From Arthrobacter sp. FW306-07-I (GTDB lineage: Bacteria > Actinomycetota > Actinomycetes > Actinomycetales > Micrococcaceae), in contig NZ_CP084550.1 of assembly GCF_021800405.1 (NCBI RefSeq), positions 3,720,001-3,784,000 of the forward strand: 64,000 bases of DNA. The letters run 5' to 3'. Under the pieces are notes generated by a model. The model was given only the letters and a program-made list of their open reading frames with translations, had not been told where the DNA came from and searched no databases. A program made the translations under genes and the position numbers. This document shows, in pieces, positions 7,992 to 18,717 of the stretch. Positions within the stretch are counted from its first letter, which is position 1. Each line of letters begins with the position of its first letter.

Positions 7992-8399
7992 ATGGAACAG
8001 CAGCGTGTTTGCCTTGTCGTGGAGGATGACGACGATATCCGGGAACTGATCACAATGGTCCTGTCCCGTGCCGGCTTCGAAGTGACAGCCGTGGGCACGG
8101 GGGCAGAGGGCATAGCCGCCGCTGCTGATCCCACCATCGCCCTGGTCACCCTGGACCTTGGCCTTCCGGACATGGACGGGCACGTAGTGGCCCGTGCCAT
8201 CCGTGCCCTCAGCACCGCACCGCAGTTGTTCCTGACAGCCCGTTCCGAGAACGACGATTTGCTGGCCGGCATGGCATCAGGGGCTGACGGCTACCTCACC
8301 AAGCCGTTCCACCCAGGGGAACTGAAGGAGCTTGCCCGGCAGTTGGCGGCGGGACAACCCACGCCCAGGCACAACGCCCCGGCCGGGAACGGCAGTTAG
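7992..8399 (+). CDS. Single-domain response regulator (CheY-like receiver)
   Basis: A 135-residue receiver domain with no output domain. The acidic cluster EDDDD is at residues 11-15, the phospho-acceptor is Asp55 in VTLDLGLPDMDG, the switch Thr lies in LFLTARSE and the conserved Lys in YLTKPFHPGEL. The start at ATG 7992 follows a G-rich stretch; a frame-open extension to 7965 is unlike the family. It would be phosphorylated by an unlinked histidine kinase and act through protein partners. Its position behind a GAF-ANTAR gene hints at a joint signalling role. It ends in a very strong hairpin. Confidence 0.9.
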   Translation: MEQQRVCLVVEDDDDIRELITMVLSRAGFEVTAVGTGAEGIAAAADPTIALVTLDLGLPDMDGHVVARAIRALSTAPQLFLTARSENDDLLAGMASGADGYLTKPFHPGELKELARQLAAGQPTPRHNAPAGNGS

Positions 8400-8443
8400 G
8401 AAGAAGGGCGACGGCGGCGGGCAGCCGCCGTCGCCCTTCTTCC
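8399..8443. terminator. 20-bp perfect hairpin terminator (GACGGCGG family)
   Basis: Arms 8399-8418 and 8424-8443 are perfect inverse complements with the 5-nt loop GGGCA, and T-rich sequence follows. It begins on the last base of the response-regulator stop and lies between convergent genes, so it can stop transcription from both sides. Its core GCGACGGCGG is a variant of the hairpin family found at four other gene ends here. Confidence 0.9.
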
Positions 8444-8451
8444 TTCAGTGC

Positions 8452-10913
<2,462 letters not shown>

Positions 10914-10921
10914 CACAGGTA

Positions 10922-10970
10922 AATGCGGAAGTGACCCGGCGGGCAGGGCCGGCCGGGTCACTTCTGCATT
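10922..10970. terminator. Bidirectional terminator between CDF and desaturase genes
   Basis: A 19-bp stem with a single mismatch (10922-10940 with 10952-10970) between two convergent genes. The outer arm ends are AT-rich (AAATGC/GCATT), suiting termination in either direction. Confidence 0.8.
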
Positions 10971-10982
10971 CAGGGATTTTGG

Positions 10983-12167
10983 CTAGGCTTGTGCGGTCTT
11001 GCCCGGCAGTGCCAGCTTGAAGACCTTGGCCCAGGATGACCCCACCTGCTTCAGCAGCGGGCCGGTGGTGTACTTCAGGCCGTAGCGCTGGCAGATTTCG
11101 CGGACCCTTGGGGCCACCTCGGCGTACCGGTTGGACGGCAGGTCCGGGAAGAGGTGGTGCTCAATCTGGTGCGACAGGTTGCCGGTCATGAGGTGCATGA
11201 ATTTGGAGCCCGAAATGTTGGCGGACCCGATCATCTGGCGGACATACCAGTCGCCGCGGGTCTCGCCGTCCACCATCTCTTCCGTGAAGGTGTCGGTGCC
11301 TTCCGGGAAGTGGCCGCAGAAGATGACGGCGTGGGCCCAGACGTTGCGGATGGCGTTGGCTGCGATGGTGCCGAACAGGGCCTGCTTCGCGGAGCCGGTC
11401 AGCATTGCCAGGGCGGGCGTGGCGGCGTAGTCCTTGGTGAACTGGGTGACCACCTTCTTGCCCAGCGCCTTCAGGTCCTTGAGCAGGGCTTCCTTGGACT
11501 TGGTGCCTTCCTTGTACTCGGTGAGTTCGAGGTCGTAGATGGCAATGCCCCACTCGAAGACCGGTGCCAGGATGGCGTTGAACAGCGGGTTGGCCAGGTT
11601 GATGGGCTTCCACGGCTGCTGCTCGTCCATGCGCAGGAGGTTGTATCCGACGTCATTGTCCTTGCCCACCACGTTGGTCCAGCGGTGGTGCAGGTCGTTG
11701 TGGGTGTGCTGCCAGGACCGCGACGGCGTGACGAAGTCCCATTCCCAGGTGGTGGAGTGGATGTCCGGGTCCCGCATCCAGTCCCACTGGCCGTGCAGGA
11801 TGTTGTGGCCCAGCTCCATGTTTTCCAGGATCTTGGCAAGGCTCAGCAGCGTGGTGCCCGTGACCCAGGCGGCCTTGTTCTTTCCCACCAGCAGGGCGGC
11901 ACGGCCGGAGAGTTCCAGGCCGCGCTGGATCTTGATCATGCGGCGGATGTAGGCGGCATCTTCCGCGCCCCGCTTGCCCAGGATCTCATCCCGGATGGCG
12001 TCGAGCTCGCGGCCCAGCTCCGCCACCTGTTCGTCGGTGAGGTGCGCGGCGGCGGGCGGCCGAACAGTGGGGCTTCCGGACTCGGCGAGCTTGCCGGGGC
12101 GTGTCCTCGATGAGCCGGCGCTGGCCCCTCCGGCGGCAGTGGTCTTTGTGGGTGAGATGACAGACAT
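10983..12167 (-). CDS. Membrane fatty-acid (acyl-CoA) desaturase, DesA3-like
   Basis: A 394-residue diiron membrane desaturase that introduces a double bond into acyl chains. Three histidine boxes are visible: HNILHGQWDW, HTHNDLHHRW and HQIEHHLFPDLP. Hydrophobic stretches separate them. The start at ATG 12167 has GAGGAG upstream; the longer frame overlaps the upstream gene. The gene follows a ferredoxin-reductase-type protein by 13 bp on the same strand. The pair matches the two-component stearoyl-CoA delta-9 desaturase of mycobacteria (DesA3 with its Rv3230c-like electron donor), and is likely used for membrane fluidity control. Confidence 0.9.
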   Translation of the reverse strand: MSVISPTKTTAAGGASAGSSRTRPGKLAESGSPTVRPPAAAHLTDEQVAELGRELDAIRDEILGKRGAEDAAYIRRMIKIQRGLELSGRAALLVGKNKAAWVTGTTLLSLAKILENMELGHNILHGQWDWMRDPDIHSTTWEWDFVTPSRSWQHTHNDLHHRWTNVVGKDNDVGYNLLRMDEQQPWKPINLANPLFNAILAPVFEWGIAIYDLELTEYKEGTKSKEALLKDLKALGKKVVTQFTKDYAATPALAMLTGSAKQALFGTIAANAIRNVWAHAVIFCGHFPEGTDTFTEEMVDGETRGDWYVRQMIGSANISGSKFMHLMTGNLSHQIEHHLFPDLPSNRYAEVAPRVREICQRYGLKYTTGPLLKQVGSSWAKVFKLALPGKTAQA

Positions 12168-12180
12168 ACGGTACTGCTCC

Positions 12181-13278
12181 TCAGATTTCGAGGTTGACGG
12201 GTCCGGCGGCTGCCGAGACACACGTTTGGATCAGTTGGCCGGGTTCGCCGTGGACTTCCCCGGTACGGAGGTCGCGGACCTGCCCGGCCAGGAGCGGCGT
12301 GAGGCAGCTGTGGCAGATGCCCATCCGGCAGCCGCTGGGCATCAGCACCCCGGCGTCCTCGCCGACGTCCAGGATGGGTGTGTCGCCGTCGGCCTCCACC
12401 TCCCGGTCGCTGGCTTCAAAGGTGACCAGGCCGCCGTCGTGCCCCACGGCGGCGTCGAAGCTGGTGTTGAAGCGTTCGATCATCAGGTTGCCGGCACTGC
12501 CGGCCACCGCCACGTCAGTGCCGGGCGCCCGCGTTGTCAGGGCTGCCCGCTGCCACAACGCTTCGGCGTCGTCCAGGAAGCTGTCCGGGCCGCAGGCATA
12601 GGCAGCCCGTTCCTTCCAGTCCGGGCAGATCTCGTCCAGCTCCTTGGTGCTGGAGAAGTCCATGCGGCCCTGCTCGCCGGTGTACCAGTGTGCCAGCCGG
12701 AAATTCGGGAACTGGTCGGCAAGCTCAGCCAGCTCCTCACGGAACAGGCTGTCATCCCGCGTGCGGGCTGAGTGGACCAGGACGACGTCGGCGTCCGGGC
12801 GCCGCGGCACGAGGGTGCGGATCATGGACATCACCGGGGTGATGCCGCTGCCCGCGGTAACCATCAGGAGGGGGCGCGGATGTTCCGGCAGGACGAAATC
12901 ACCCTGCGGCGGGGCCAGGAACAGGACATCCCCGGGCTTGGTGGTGCGGACCAGGGTGCCGGAGACGGCACCGACGTCGGTCACGGTGATCGCCGGGTCC
13001 TTGCCGGCGGGTGCGCTGAGCGAGTAGGAGCGCCAGTGGCGGACACCGTCGAGTTCGACGCCGATGCGCGCCCACTGCCCTGCAAGGTGCGCCTTCCAGC
13101 CTCGTCCGGGGCGGAAGAAGATGGTGGCGGACTGGGCGGTCTCCTGGACCACCCGGGTGACCACGCCACGCAACTGCCGGGCCGAGTAGACCGGATTGAA
13201 TAGCGAGAGGACGTCCTCGGGCGTCAAAGGGGTAGTGAGTACTGAAGCCGCCTGGGCCAGCTGTCGTAGCCGGATCAT
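12181..13278 (-). CDS. Flavin reductase with plant-type 2Fe-2S domain, desaturase electron donor
   Basis: A 365-residue electron-transfer protein. The FAD-binding barrel contains RSYSLS (about residue 83), followed by an NAD(P)-binding domain with VTAGSGITPVMSM and YACGPDSF. A C-terminal 2Fe-2S ferredoxin domain has the ligands C-x4-C-x2-C (SGCRMGICHSC) and a fourth Cys in QTCVSAAAG. It passes electrons from NAD(P)H through FAD and the cluster to the membrane desaturase encoded immediately downstream. Both genes are read from a promoter upstream of 13278. The match to the DesA3/Rv3230c two-component system is by family and gene order. Confidence 0.9.
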   Translation of the reverse strand: MIRLRQLAQAASVLTTPLTPEDVLSLFNPVYSARQLRGVVTRVVQETAQSATIFFRPGRGWKAHLAGQWARIGVELDGVRHWRSYSLSAPAGKDPAITVTDVGAVSGTLVRTTKPGDVLFLAPPQGDFVLPEHPRPLLMVTAGSGITPVMSMIRTLVPRRPDADVVLVHSARTRDDSLFREELAELADQFPNFRLAHWYTGEQGRMDFSSTKELDEICPDWKERAAYACGPDSFLDDAEALWQRAALTTRAPGTDVAVAGSAGNLMIERFNTSFDAAVGHDGGLVTFEASDREVEADGDTPILDVGEDAGVLMPSGCRMGICHSCLTPLLAGQVRDLRTGEVHGEPGQLIQTCVSAAAGPVNLEI

Positions 13279-13349
13279 GCGTCAAAGCCTAAGGCGGCGC
13301 GAGCCATATTTCTCTCTCTCCGTCATATGACCGTTCAGCAGTCACACTA

Positions 13350-13375
13350 GTAGTAGGGCGCGAAGCCCCCACTAC
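13350..13375 (-). terminator. Hairpin downstream of the LLM oxidoreductase
   Basis: GTAGTAGGGC (13350-13359) pairs with GCCCCCACTAC (13365-13375) with one bulge. On the minus strand the loop carries TTCG. It follows the stop of the LLM gene at 13422 and precedes the reductase gene. Confidence 0.5.
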
Positions 13376-13421
13376 GCTCTTCAAGAGTAACGGTTGGGTC
13401 TCACTAATAGTTCCCAGCGTC

Positions 13422-14447
13422 CTATCGGCTCCATCCCAGGGCCGGGGCAACGTGCTCCGCGATGGTGCCCAGCAGCTTGGCGTTGAAATCCACGCCCAAC
13501 TGGTTGGGGACGGTCAGCAGCAGGGTATCCGCCGCTTGTACCGCAGTGTCGGCAGCGAGCTGCTCCGCCAGGAGGTCCGGCGGCCCCACATAGCTCTTGC
13601 CGAAGCGGGCAGTGGTGCCGTCGATGACGCCCACTTGGTCCCGGCCGTCGCGGAGGGCACTGCCTGCGAAGTAGTAGTTGTCCTCTTCATCAACGATGGG
13701 CAGGACGCTGCGGCTGACCGAAACACGCGGGGCGTGGGGGTGTCCTGCCGCGGTCCATGCTTCCCTGAAAAGCTGGATCTGTTCGGCCTGGAGTTCATGG
13801 AAGGGAACGCCGGTGTCCTCGGTCAACAAGGTTGAGCTCATCAGGTTCATGCCCAGTTCCGCGGCCCAAACCGCGGTTTTCCTGGTGCCGGCACCCCACC
13901 AGATCCGTTCCGCCAGTCCCGGTGACTGCGGCTGGATGGGCAGGAGTCCGGTGGCACCACCGGCGTAGCGCGGATCGGCCTGGGCCATGCCGGCACCGGT
14001 GATGGCCTTGCGAAAGACATCAGTGTGGCGACGGGCCATGTCCGCATCGGTCTCCCCCGGCTGCGGACGGTAGCCAAAGACTGAGGCGCCTTCCAAGGCG
14101 GGCTCGGGTGAACCACGGCTGATGCCGAGCTGCAGCCTGCCGCCGCTGATCAGGTCCGCTGCCGCGGCCTCCTCCGCCATATACAACGGATTTTCGTAGC
14201 GCATGTCGATGACACCGGTGCCGATCTCGATCCGGCTGGTGCGGGCGGCGATGGCGGACAGGAGAGGGAACGGGGAGGCCTGCTGGCGGGCAAAGTGGTG
14301 GACACGGAAGAATGCGCCATCCACGCCCATCTCCTCAGCGGCAACCGCCAATTCAATTCCCTGGAGCAGGGCGTCCGCCGCTGTCCTGGTGCGGGAACCC
14401 TGGCCGGGGCCCCAGTGGCCGAATGAAAGGAATCCGATACGCTCCAT
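13422..14447 (-). CDS. LLM-class flavin-dependent oxidoreductase
   Basis: A 341-residue luciferase-like TIM-barrel enzyme using reduced flavin. The N-terminus MERIGFLSFGHWG, VHHFARQQASPF (the VxHH-type segment), IEIGTGVIDMRYENP and GRLQLGISRGSP are standard for the bacterial luciferase superfamily. ATG 14447 is preceded by GGGGGAGG and gives the usual family start; an in-frame ATG at 14492 would add a low-complexity leader. It is a single gene flanked by hairpins, so its substrate cannot be inferred from context. Confidence 0.88.
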   Translation of the reverse strand: MERIGFLSFGHWGPGQGSRTRTAADALLQGIELAVAAEEMGVDGAFFRVHHFARQQASPFPLLSAIAARTSRIEIGTGVIDMRYENPLYMAEEAAAADLISGGRLQLGISRGSPEPALEGASVFGYRPQPGETDADMARRHTDVFRKAITGAGMAQADPRYAGGATGLLPIQPQSPGLAERIWWGAGTRKTAVWAAELGMNLMSSTLLTEDTGVPFHELQAEQIQLFREAWTAAGHPHAPRVSVSRSVLPIVDEEDNYYFAGSALRDGRDQVGVIDGTTARFGKSYVGPPDLLAEQLAADTAVQAADTLLLTVPNQLGVDFNAKLLGTIAEHVAPALGWSR

Positions 14448-14579
14448 ACCTCCCCCAACTGCGCGGGCGGCGGCTGCATTCCCGGCTGGCATGACGGCTG
14501 CACGGGCTTACCGCTGATCTGCCGATCGCTGAAACATTTTGGCGGACAAGGCCGTGCTCCGCCTCCGCCGGAAGATGGA

Positions 14580-14617
14580 AGCCTCTCCGCTTGATTGGGG
14601 GGCCAAACGGAGAGGCT
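14580..14617. other. Long-loop hairpin upstream of the LLM gene
   Basis: AGCCTCTCCG (14580-14589) pairs perfectly with CGGAGAGGCT (14608-14617) across an 18-nt loop. It lies in the 251-bp gap between the LLM start and the DUF202 gene. It may be a 5'-leader structure of the LLM mRNA or a remnant terminator. Confidence 0.4.
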
Positions 14618-14698
14618 GGAACCAAAATAATAGGAAGCTTGCTTAGTTTCCAAATCGGCTGCCCGGCCGCGCCATTCCCGCACAGCTAAACTGGCCCG

Positions 14699-15103
14699 GT
14701 GATCAACAGTGAGCAGCCGTCCACCCCGGCGGTCCCGCCGTCGCGCGGAAAAATCGCCGAACGGCTGCTGCCCGGCGGCGAAGAACCGGACCCGCGCTTC
14801 ACCCTTGCCAACGAACGCACCTTCCTGGCTTGGATCCGCACGTCCCTTGCGCTGCTGGCGGGCGGCATCGCGATCGAGGCGTTCACTTCGGGCCTCTTCG
14901 TTGAACCTGTCCGCAAAGGCCTGGCGGTCCTTTTGCTGCTGCTGGGCATGATGCTCAGCGGCGGGGCCGCCGTGCGCTGGCTCCGGGTGGAACGGAGCAT
15001 GCGCAACAAAGCCCCGCTGCCGCTGCCGCTCTTTGTGCCCCTCCTGGCCGGGGCAGGCGCACTGGCCGCCGCCGTCGTACTGGTCTTTATCCTCTGGCGC
15101 TGA
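14699..15103 (+). CDS. DUF202 membrane protein (YidH-like), first of a pair
   Basis: A 134-residue inner-membrane protein with three hydrophobic segments (about 45-62, 70-90 and 110-132). The DUF202 signature DPRFTLANERTFLAWIRTSLALLAGGIA spans about residues 31-58. Function is unknown in the family. GTG at 14699 is the start. A second, shorter DUF202 protein follows 4 bp later, so they probably form a hetero-oligomer, as YidH/YidG pairs are commonly adjacent. Confidence 0.88.
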   Translation: MINSEQPSTPAVPPSRGKIAERLLPGGEEPDPRFTLANERTFLAWIRTSLALLAGGIAIEAFTSGLFVEPVRKGLAVLLLLLGMMLSGGAAVRWLRVERSMRNKAPLPLPLFVPLLAGAGALAAAVVLVFILWR

Positions 15104-15107
15104 TTCC

Positions 15108-15440
15108 GTGCCGTCCCCCGCACCCATCCCCCATGGCGATCCCGGGCTCCAGCCCGAACGGACAGCCCTCGCGTGGGGCCGGACCATGCTGGCGCTGGTG
15201 ACGGCGAGCGCCTTCTTCCTGCGCTGGCTTCCCACGTACGGGGCGCCCATCCTGATGCTGCCGATGGTTTCCGGCGGCGCCGCGCTTGCCATCTACCTCA
15301 CCCAGCGCCGCCGCTACCGGAAGAGGTCCCACGGGCTGGCCGGCGAGAGCATCGAGGCGGACCTGCCGGCGGTGCTGTGGACGGCGTTGGCCGGAGTCGC
15401 CCTGGGAGTGCTGGGCATCGCAGTGGTCCTGGTCAGTTGA
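15108..15440 (+). CDS. DUF202 membrane protein (YidG-like), second of a pair
   Basis: A 110-residue membrane protein with PGLQPERTALAWGRTMLALV near the N-terminus and three hydrophobic segments. It is the shorter DUF202 type with the QPERTALAW signature. Start GTG 15108 is 4 nt after the previous stop; the frame is open further upstream but that part overlaps the first DUF202 gene. The function is unknown; the tight coupling suggests a shared complex with the preceding gene product. Confidence 0.88.
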   Translation: MPSPAPIPHGDPGLQPERTALAWGRTMLALVTASAFFLRWLPTYGAPILMLPMVSGGAALAIYLTQRRRYRKRSHGLAGESIEADLPAVLWTALAGVALGVLGIAVVLVS

Positions 15441-15465
15441 AGGTGCCGGCCACCGGCTGATGCTC

Positions 15466-15864
15466 CTAGAACATCGGCAGGACGAAGCCGGCCAACAATG
15501 CCACCGAGCCGATAGCGGTCAGGCAGCGGCCAAGGACCGACGCCGTCCGGCCTGCTTCCTCAGGCTGGGTGATCTGCCACTGAGTTGGCCGTTTGGGGTG
15601 GTAGTAGATGGGCAGGGTGTCGCCCACAGCCATGTCCCTGATGTCGTACGGGGACATGGGGGCGTTGTGCACCTGGTGTTTCCGGTCGAACCAGCGGAAC
15701 CCCACCCCGGTGGAATCGGAGTACACCACCGCCTCGGCCACGTCCCAGGGGTGTACGTAGCGGCGGAGGAAGCCGGTATAGAAGAGCAGGCCCAGCCCGG
15801 CGGGCAGGCACAACCAAGTGAGGACCTCCAGGATGGGACCTGCCATATCCAGCGCAGTGGGCAT
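15466..15864 (-). CDS. DUF3592-like membrane protein
   Basis: A 132-residue protein with an N-terminal membrane helix (about 12-30), an extracytoplasmic beta-rich middle and a C-terminal helix (about 112-130). The middle carries FRWFDRKHQVHN and VGDTLPIYYHPKRPTQW. The VGDxxPIYYxPxxP signature is typical of DUF3592 and similar two-helix proteins of unknown role. It is convergent with the DUF202 pair and is not part of their transcript. Confidence 0.7.
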   Translation of the reverse strand: MPTALDMAGPILEVLTWLCLPAGLGLLFYTGFLRRYVHPWDVAEAVVYSDSTGVGFRWFDRKHQVHNAPMSPYDIRDMAVGDTLPIYYHPKRPTQWQITQPEEAGRTASVLGRCLTAIGSVALLAGFVLPMF

Positions 15865-15949
15865 GAAATTGATGGTACAGCGCGGGGACTGGTGGCTTCA
15901 GCACCAGGTACGTACGCTGAAGGGGACCGGACCGGAGTAAGGGGAAACC

Positions 15950-16183
15950 ATGAATGATCAGGATATTTTGACGCACATCCAGGCCCTGGTGGAGGAGGAG
16001 CACTCGCTGCGGGAAGGTTCAGAAGGCGGCCAGCCGGACCCGGCACGGCTAAAGCACGTGGAAGAGAGCCTGGACCAGTGCTGGGACCTGCTGCGCCAGC
16101 GCCGCGCCAAGAAGGAGTCCGGCGAGAACCCGGACGACGCCGAGGCCCGCCCCATCAGCGAGGTTGAGGGTTACCGGCAGTAA
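15950..16183 (+). CDS. DUF2630 family small protein
   Basis: A 77-residue acidic, mostly helical protein. The sequence DILTHIQALVEEEHSLR followed by HVEESLDQCWDLLRQRRA matches the short actinobacterial DUF2630 family, whose function is unknown. The SD is GGGGAAA upstream of ATG 15950. A 12-bp hairpin downstream separates it from the nitrilase-family gene. Confidence 0.85.
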   Translation: MNDQDILTHIQALVEEEHSLREGSEGGQPDPARLKHVEESLDQCWDLLRQRRAKKESGENPDDAEARPISEVEGYRQ

Positions 16184-16206
16184 GTCCGCCGCACTGAGTC
16201 AACCTG

Positions 16207-16234
16207 GGTGTCCGGGCCGCTTGGCCCGGACACC
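16207..16234 (+). terminator. Terminator after the DUF2630 gene
   Basis: Perfect 12-bp stem (16207-16218 with 16223-16234) and a 4-nt loop GCTT, followed by TGTTTCC. It lies between the DUF2630 stop and the nitrilase-family start. Confidence 0.75.
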
Positions 16235-16265
16235 TGTTTCCGTCACCAACAGATTGAGCCTTTCC

Positions 16266-17060
16266 ATGCGTATCGCAGTAGCGCAGATCATCAGCGGCGC
16301 AGACACCGCCGCCAACCTTGAACTGGTGTGGGACTACGCCGCCCAGGCAAAGAACGCGGGTGCGCAATTGGTGGTCTTCCCGGAGGCGACCATGCGTGCC
16401 TTCGGCCACTCCCTGAAAGGCATCGCCGAGCCCCTCGACGGGCCGTGGGCCAGCGAGGTCCGCAGGATGGCGCGGGAGCTGGAGATCACGGTCGTGGCCG
16501 GCATGTTCACCCCGGGCCAGGACGGCCGCGTCCGCAACACGCTGCTGGTCACCGGTCCCGGGGTGGAGGCCTCCTACGACAAGGTCCACCTTTTCGACGC
16601 CTTCGGCTTCACCGAGTCAAAGACAGTTGATGCGGGGGAAGCGCCGGTGACCTTCGAGCTGGACGGGACGGTCTTCGGCCTGGCCACGTGCTACGACGTC
16701 CGCTTTCCCGGCCTGTTCACGGCCAACGCCAATGCAGGCGCCCAGGTGAATATTGTGTGCGCTTCCTGGGGCGCGGGTCCGGGCAAGGCTGAACAGTGGG
16801 ACCTGCTGGTGCGCGCCCGTGCGCTGGACAGCACCACCTTCGTGGTTGCGTGCGGCCAGGGCGACCCCGAAGCCATCGGCGCGGGTCCGGCCGGAGCAGC
16901 GCCCACCGGCATCGGGCACAGCGCGGTGGTCACTCCCCTGGGCAAGGCCGTGGTGGCCTTGGGCGGGAAGCCCGAACTCGCCGTCGTCGATATCGATCCC
17001 TCAACAGTGGACGACGTTCGCGCCAAGCTGCCGGTCCTGGCCAACGCACGCAAGTTCTGA
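16266..17060 (+). CDS. Carbon-nitrogen hydrolase (nitrilase superfamily amidase)
   Basis: A 264-residue amidase-type hydrolase. The Glu-Lys-Cys triad is visible as FPEAT (about residue 40), YDKVHLFDAFGF (about 105) and ATCYDVRFPGL (about 141). Length and motifs resemble the omega-amidase/deaminated-glutathione amidase branch rather than true nitrilases, but the substrate is not established. ATG 16266 gives the standard MRIAVAQI start; an upstream in-frame reading overlaps the DUF2630 gene. It appears to be a single gene; a degenerate hairpin lies downstream at about 17110-17152. Confidence 0.88.
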   Translation: MRIAVAQIISGADTAANLELVWDYAAQAKNAGAQLVVFPEATMRAFGHSLKGIAEPLDGPWASEVRRMARELEITVVAGMFTPGQDGRVRNTLLVTGPGVEASYDKVHLFDAFGFTESKTVDAGEAPVTFELDGTVFGLATCYDVRFPGLFTANANAGAQVNIVCASWGAGPGKAEQWDLLVRARALDSTTFVVACGQGDPEAIGAGPAGAAPTGIGHSAVVTPLGKAVVALGGKPELAVVDIDPSTVDDVRAKLPVLANARKF

Positions 17061-17109
17061 TCCGGGTGAGGTGCCGTTCACGGCCCCGAAACAGAAGGCA
17101 AAAGAGCGT

Positions 17110-17152
17110 ACGACGGCGGTCCTCACCTCAAGAGGCCCGTGCGCCCCGTCGT
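17110..17152. terminator. Weak, degenerate hairpin after the nitrilase-family gene
   Basis: ACGACGG (17110-17116) pairs with CCGTCGT (17146-17152) across a long loop. It may be a decayed member of the GACGACGGCGG hairpin family. Support is weak. Confidence 0.25.
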
Positions 17153-17207
17153 TTCGGGGAACTGAGGCCGTGTTCGCCTTTCGCGCCCGAACGCAGAGAC
17201 CAGGCCG

Positions 17208-17276
17208 TTTACATTCCGGAAACATTGCCGACACGTGATCTTCACGCCCACGGGATTTGTGTAACGTGGGCGCAAC
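17208..17276 (+). promoter_or_regulatory. GlnR-like binding boxes upstream of amtB
   Basis: Four pentamers are spaced exactly 6 nt apart: TTTAC (17208-17212), GAAAC (17219-17223), GACAC (17230-17234) and TTCAC (17241-17245). A second pair, GTAAC (17261-17265) and GCAAC (17272-17276), has the same spacing. The published GlnR pattern is alternating gTnAC and GaAAC with 6-nt spacers, and amtB is a classic GlnR target. The first and second members of each set match well; the third and fourth are weak. Confidence 0.45.
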
Positions 17277-17385
17277 TTTAAAGGGCATCAGCTGAAACAC
17301 GCTGCACCAAAAATGGATCCCGGGGGAAATGCTCCGGGGCCCAATCGGGTCCCGCACCAAGATCACGTTGCGAAGGGACCCACCG

Positions 17386-18714
17386 GTGGAAATCACTGCC
17401 CAACACGTCTGGCTGATGATTTCAGCCGCAATGGTACTGCTGATGACCCCCGGGCTTGGCCTCTTCTACGGCGGCATGACCCGCGCCAAGGCTGCGCTCA
17501 ACATGATCATGATGAGCTTCATCTCGGCAGGGATCGTTGGCGTTGTCTGGGTCCTCTGGGGTTACTCGATGACCACCGGCAACGGGATCCTTGGGCTGTT
17601 CGGCAACCCCTTCACCAGCTTCGGGCTGCAGAACCTGATGGGCTCCCCTGACCTGCTCAAGGCCGGCTACAGCGCCACGTTCGCCATCATTACCGTGGCC
17701 CTGATCAGCGGCGCCATCGCCGACCGGGCCAAGTTCAGCGCCTGGGCACTGTTTGTGCCGGTGTGGATCACGGTGATCTACTGCCCGCTTGCCTACATGA
17801 TCTGGGGCGGCGGACTAATGAGTGCAGGCGGGGCGGTCACCCGGATCTTCGGCCAGGTCATCGACTTCGCCGGCGGCGCCGTCGTCGAAATCAGCTCAGG
17901 AACGGCAGCCCTGGTACTCGCCGTCATCGTGGGACAGCGCCACGGCTTCGCCAAGGACCCGAACCACCGCCCCCACAACATCCCCTTCATCATGCTGGGC
18001 GCGGCCATTCTCTGGTTTGGCTGGTTCGGCTTCAACGGCGGTGCGGCAACCAGCGCTGAGCAGGCCGGCCTCATCTGGATCAACACGCTGGTGGCCCCTT
18101 CGGCAGCCATGCTGAGCTGGCTGGTCACCGAGAAGATGCGCCACGGGCACCCCACGTCGCTTGGCGCCGCCTCCGGCGTTGTCGCCGGCCTGGTGGCCAT
18201 CACACCTTCCTGTGCCAACATCAGCCCGGTGGCGGCAATCGGCCTGGGCCTGGTGGCGGGAGCCGCGTGCTGCGTGTTCGTGGACCTCAAATACCGCTTC
18301 GGCCTGGACGACTCGCTGGACGTGGTGGGCGTCCACCTCGGCGCCGGCCTGATCGGCACCCTGTCACTCGGCTTCATCGCCCTCCCCGTGGACGGCCTGG
18401 GCGGTGGACTCTTCTACGGCGGCGGCGTCCAGCAGCTCATCGCCCAGACAGCCGCCGTCGTGATCACCCTGCTCCTGTCCGGCATCGGCACCGCGGTCAT
18501 TGCCCGGATCATCAACAAGACCGTGGGCTTCCGCGTCAGCCACGAGGCCGAAGCCGCCGGCGTGGACCTGTCCGAGCACGCCGAGACCGCCTACGCCTTC
18601 GGCGAGATGGGTTCCGGCTTCAGCAGCCTGGGCCACATGCTGAGCCACCACCACGGAACTGCTCCTGCCGCCGTCCCCGTGGAACGGCTCGCCAAGGAAG
18701 ATTCCTTCGCGTAG
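17386..18714 (+). CDS. amtB: Ammonium transporter Amt/MEP family
   Basis: A 442-residue membrane channel importing ammonium. About eleven hydrophobic helices are visible, with MTPGLGLFYGGM at the start and the twin pore histidines in HNIPF and VGVHLGAG. FGWFGFNGG is also diagnostic. GTG 17386 is chosen because AAGGGA lies 7 nt upstream; the frame extends to 17329 without a signal. The usual partner glnK (PII) is not adjacent: the next gene is a PadR regulator on the opposite strand. The 325-bp upstream gap contains GlnR-like boxes, suggesting nitrogen control. Confidence 0.93.
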   Translation: MEITAQHVWLMISAAMVLLMTPGLGLFYGGMTRAKAALNMIMMSFISAGIVGVVWVLWGYSMTTGNGILGLFGNPFTSFGLQNLMGSPDLLKAGYSATFAIITVALISGAIADRAKFSAWALFVPVWITVIYCPLAYMIWGGGLMSAGGAVTRIFGQVIDFAGGAVVEISSGTAALVLAVIVGQRHGFAKDPNHRPHNIPFIMLGAAILWFGWFGFNGGAATSAEQAGLIWINTLVAPSAAMLSWLVTEKMRHGHPTSLGAASGVVAGLVAITPSCANISPVAAIGLGLVAGAACCVFVDLKYRFGLDDSLDVVGVHLGAGLIGTLSLGFIALPVDGLGGGLFYGGGVQQLIAQTAAVVITLLLSGIGTAVIARIINKTVGFRVSHEAEAAGVDLSEHAETAYAFGEMGSGFSSLGHMLSHHHGTAPAAVPVERLAKEDSFA

Positions 18715-18717
18715 CAG

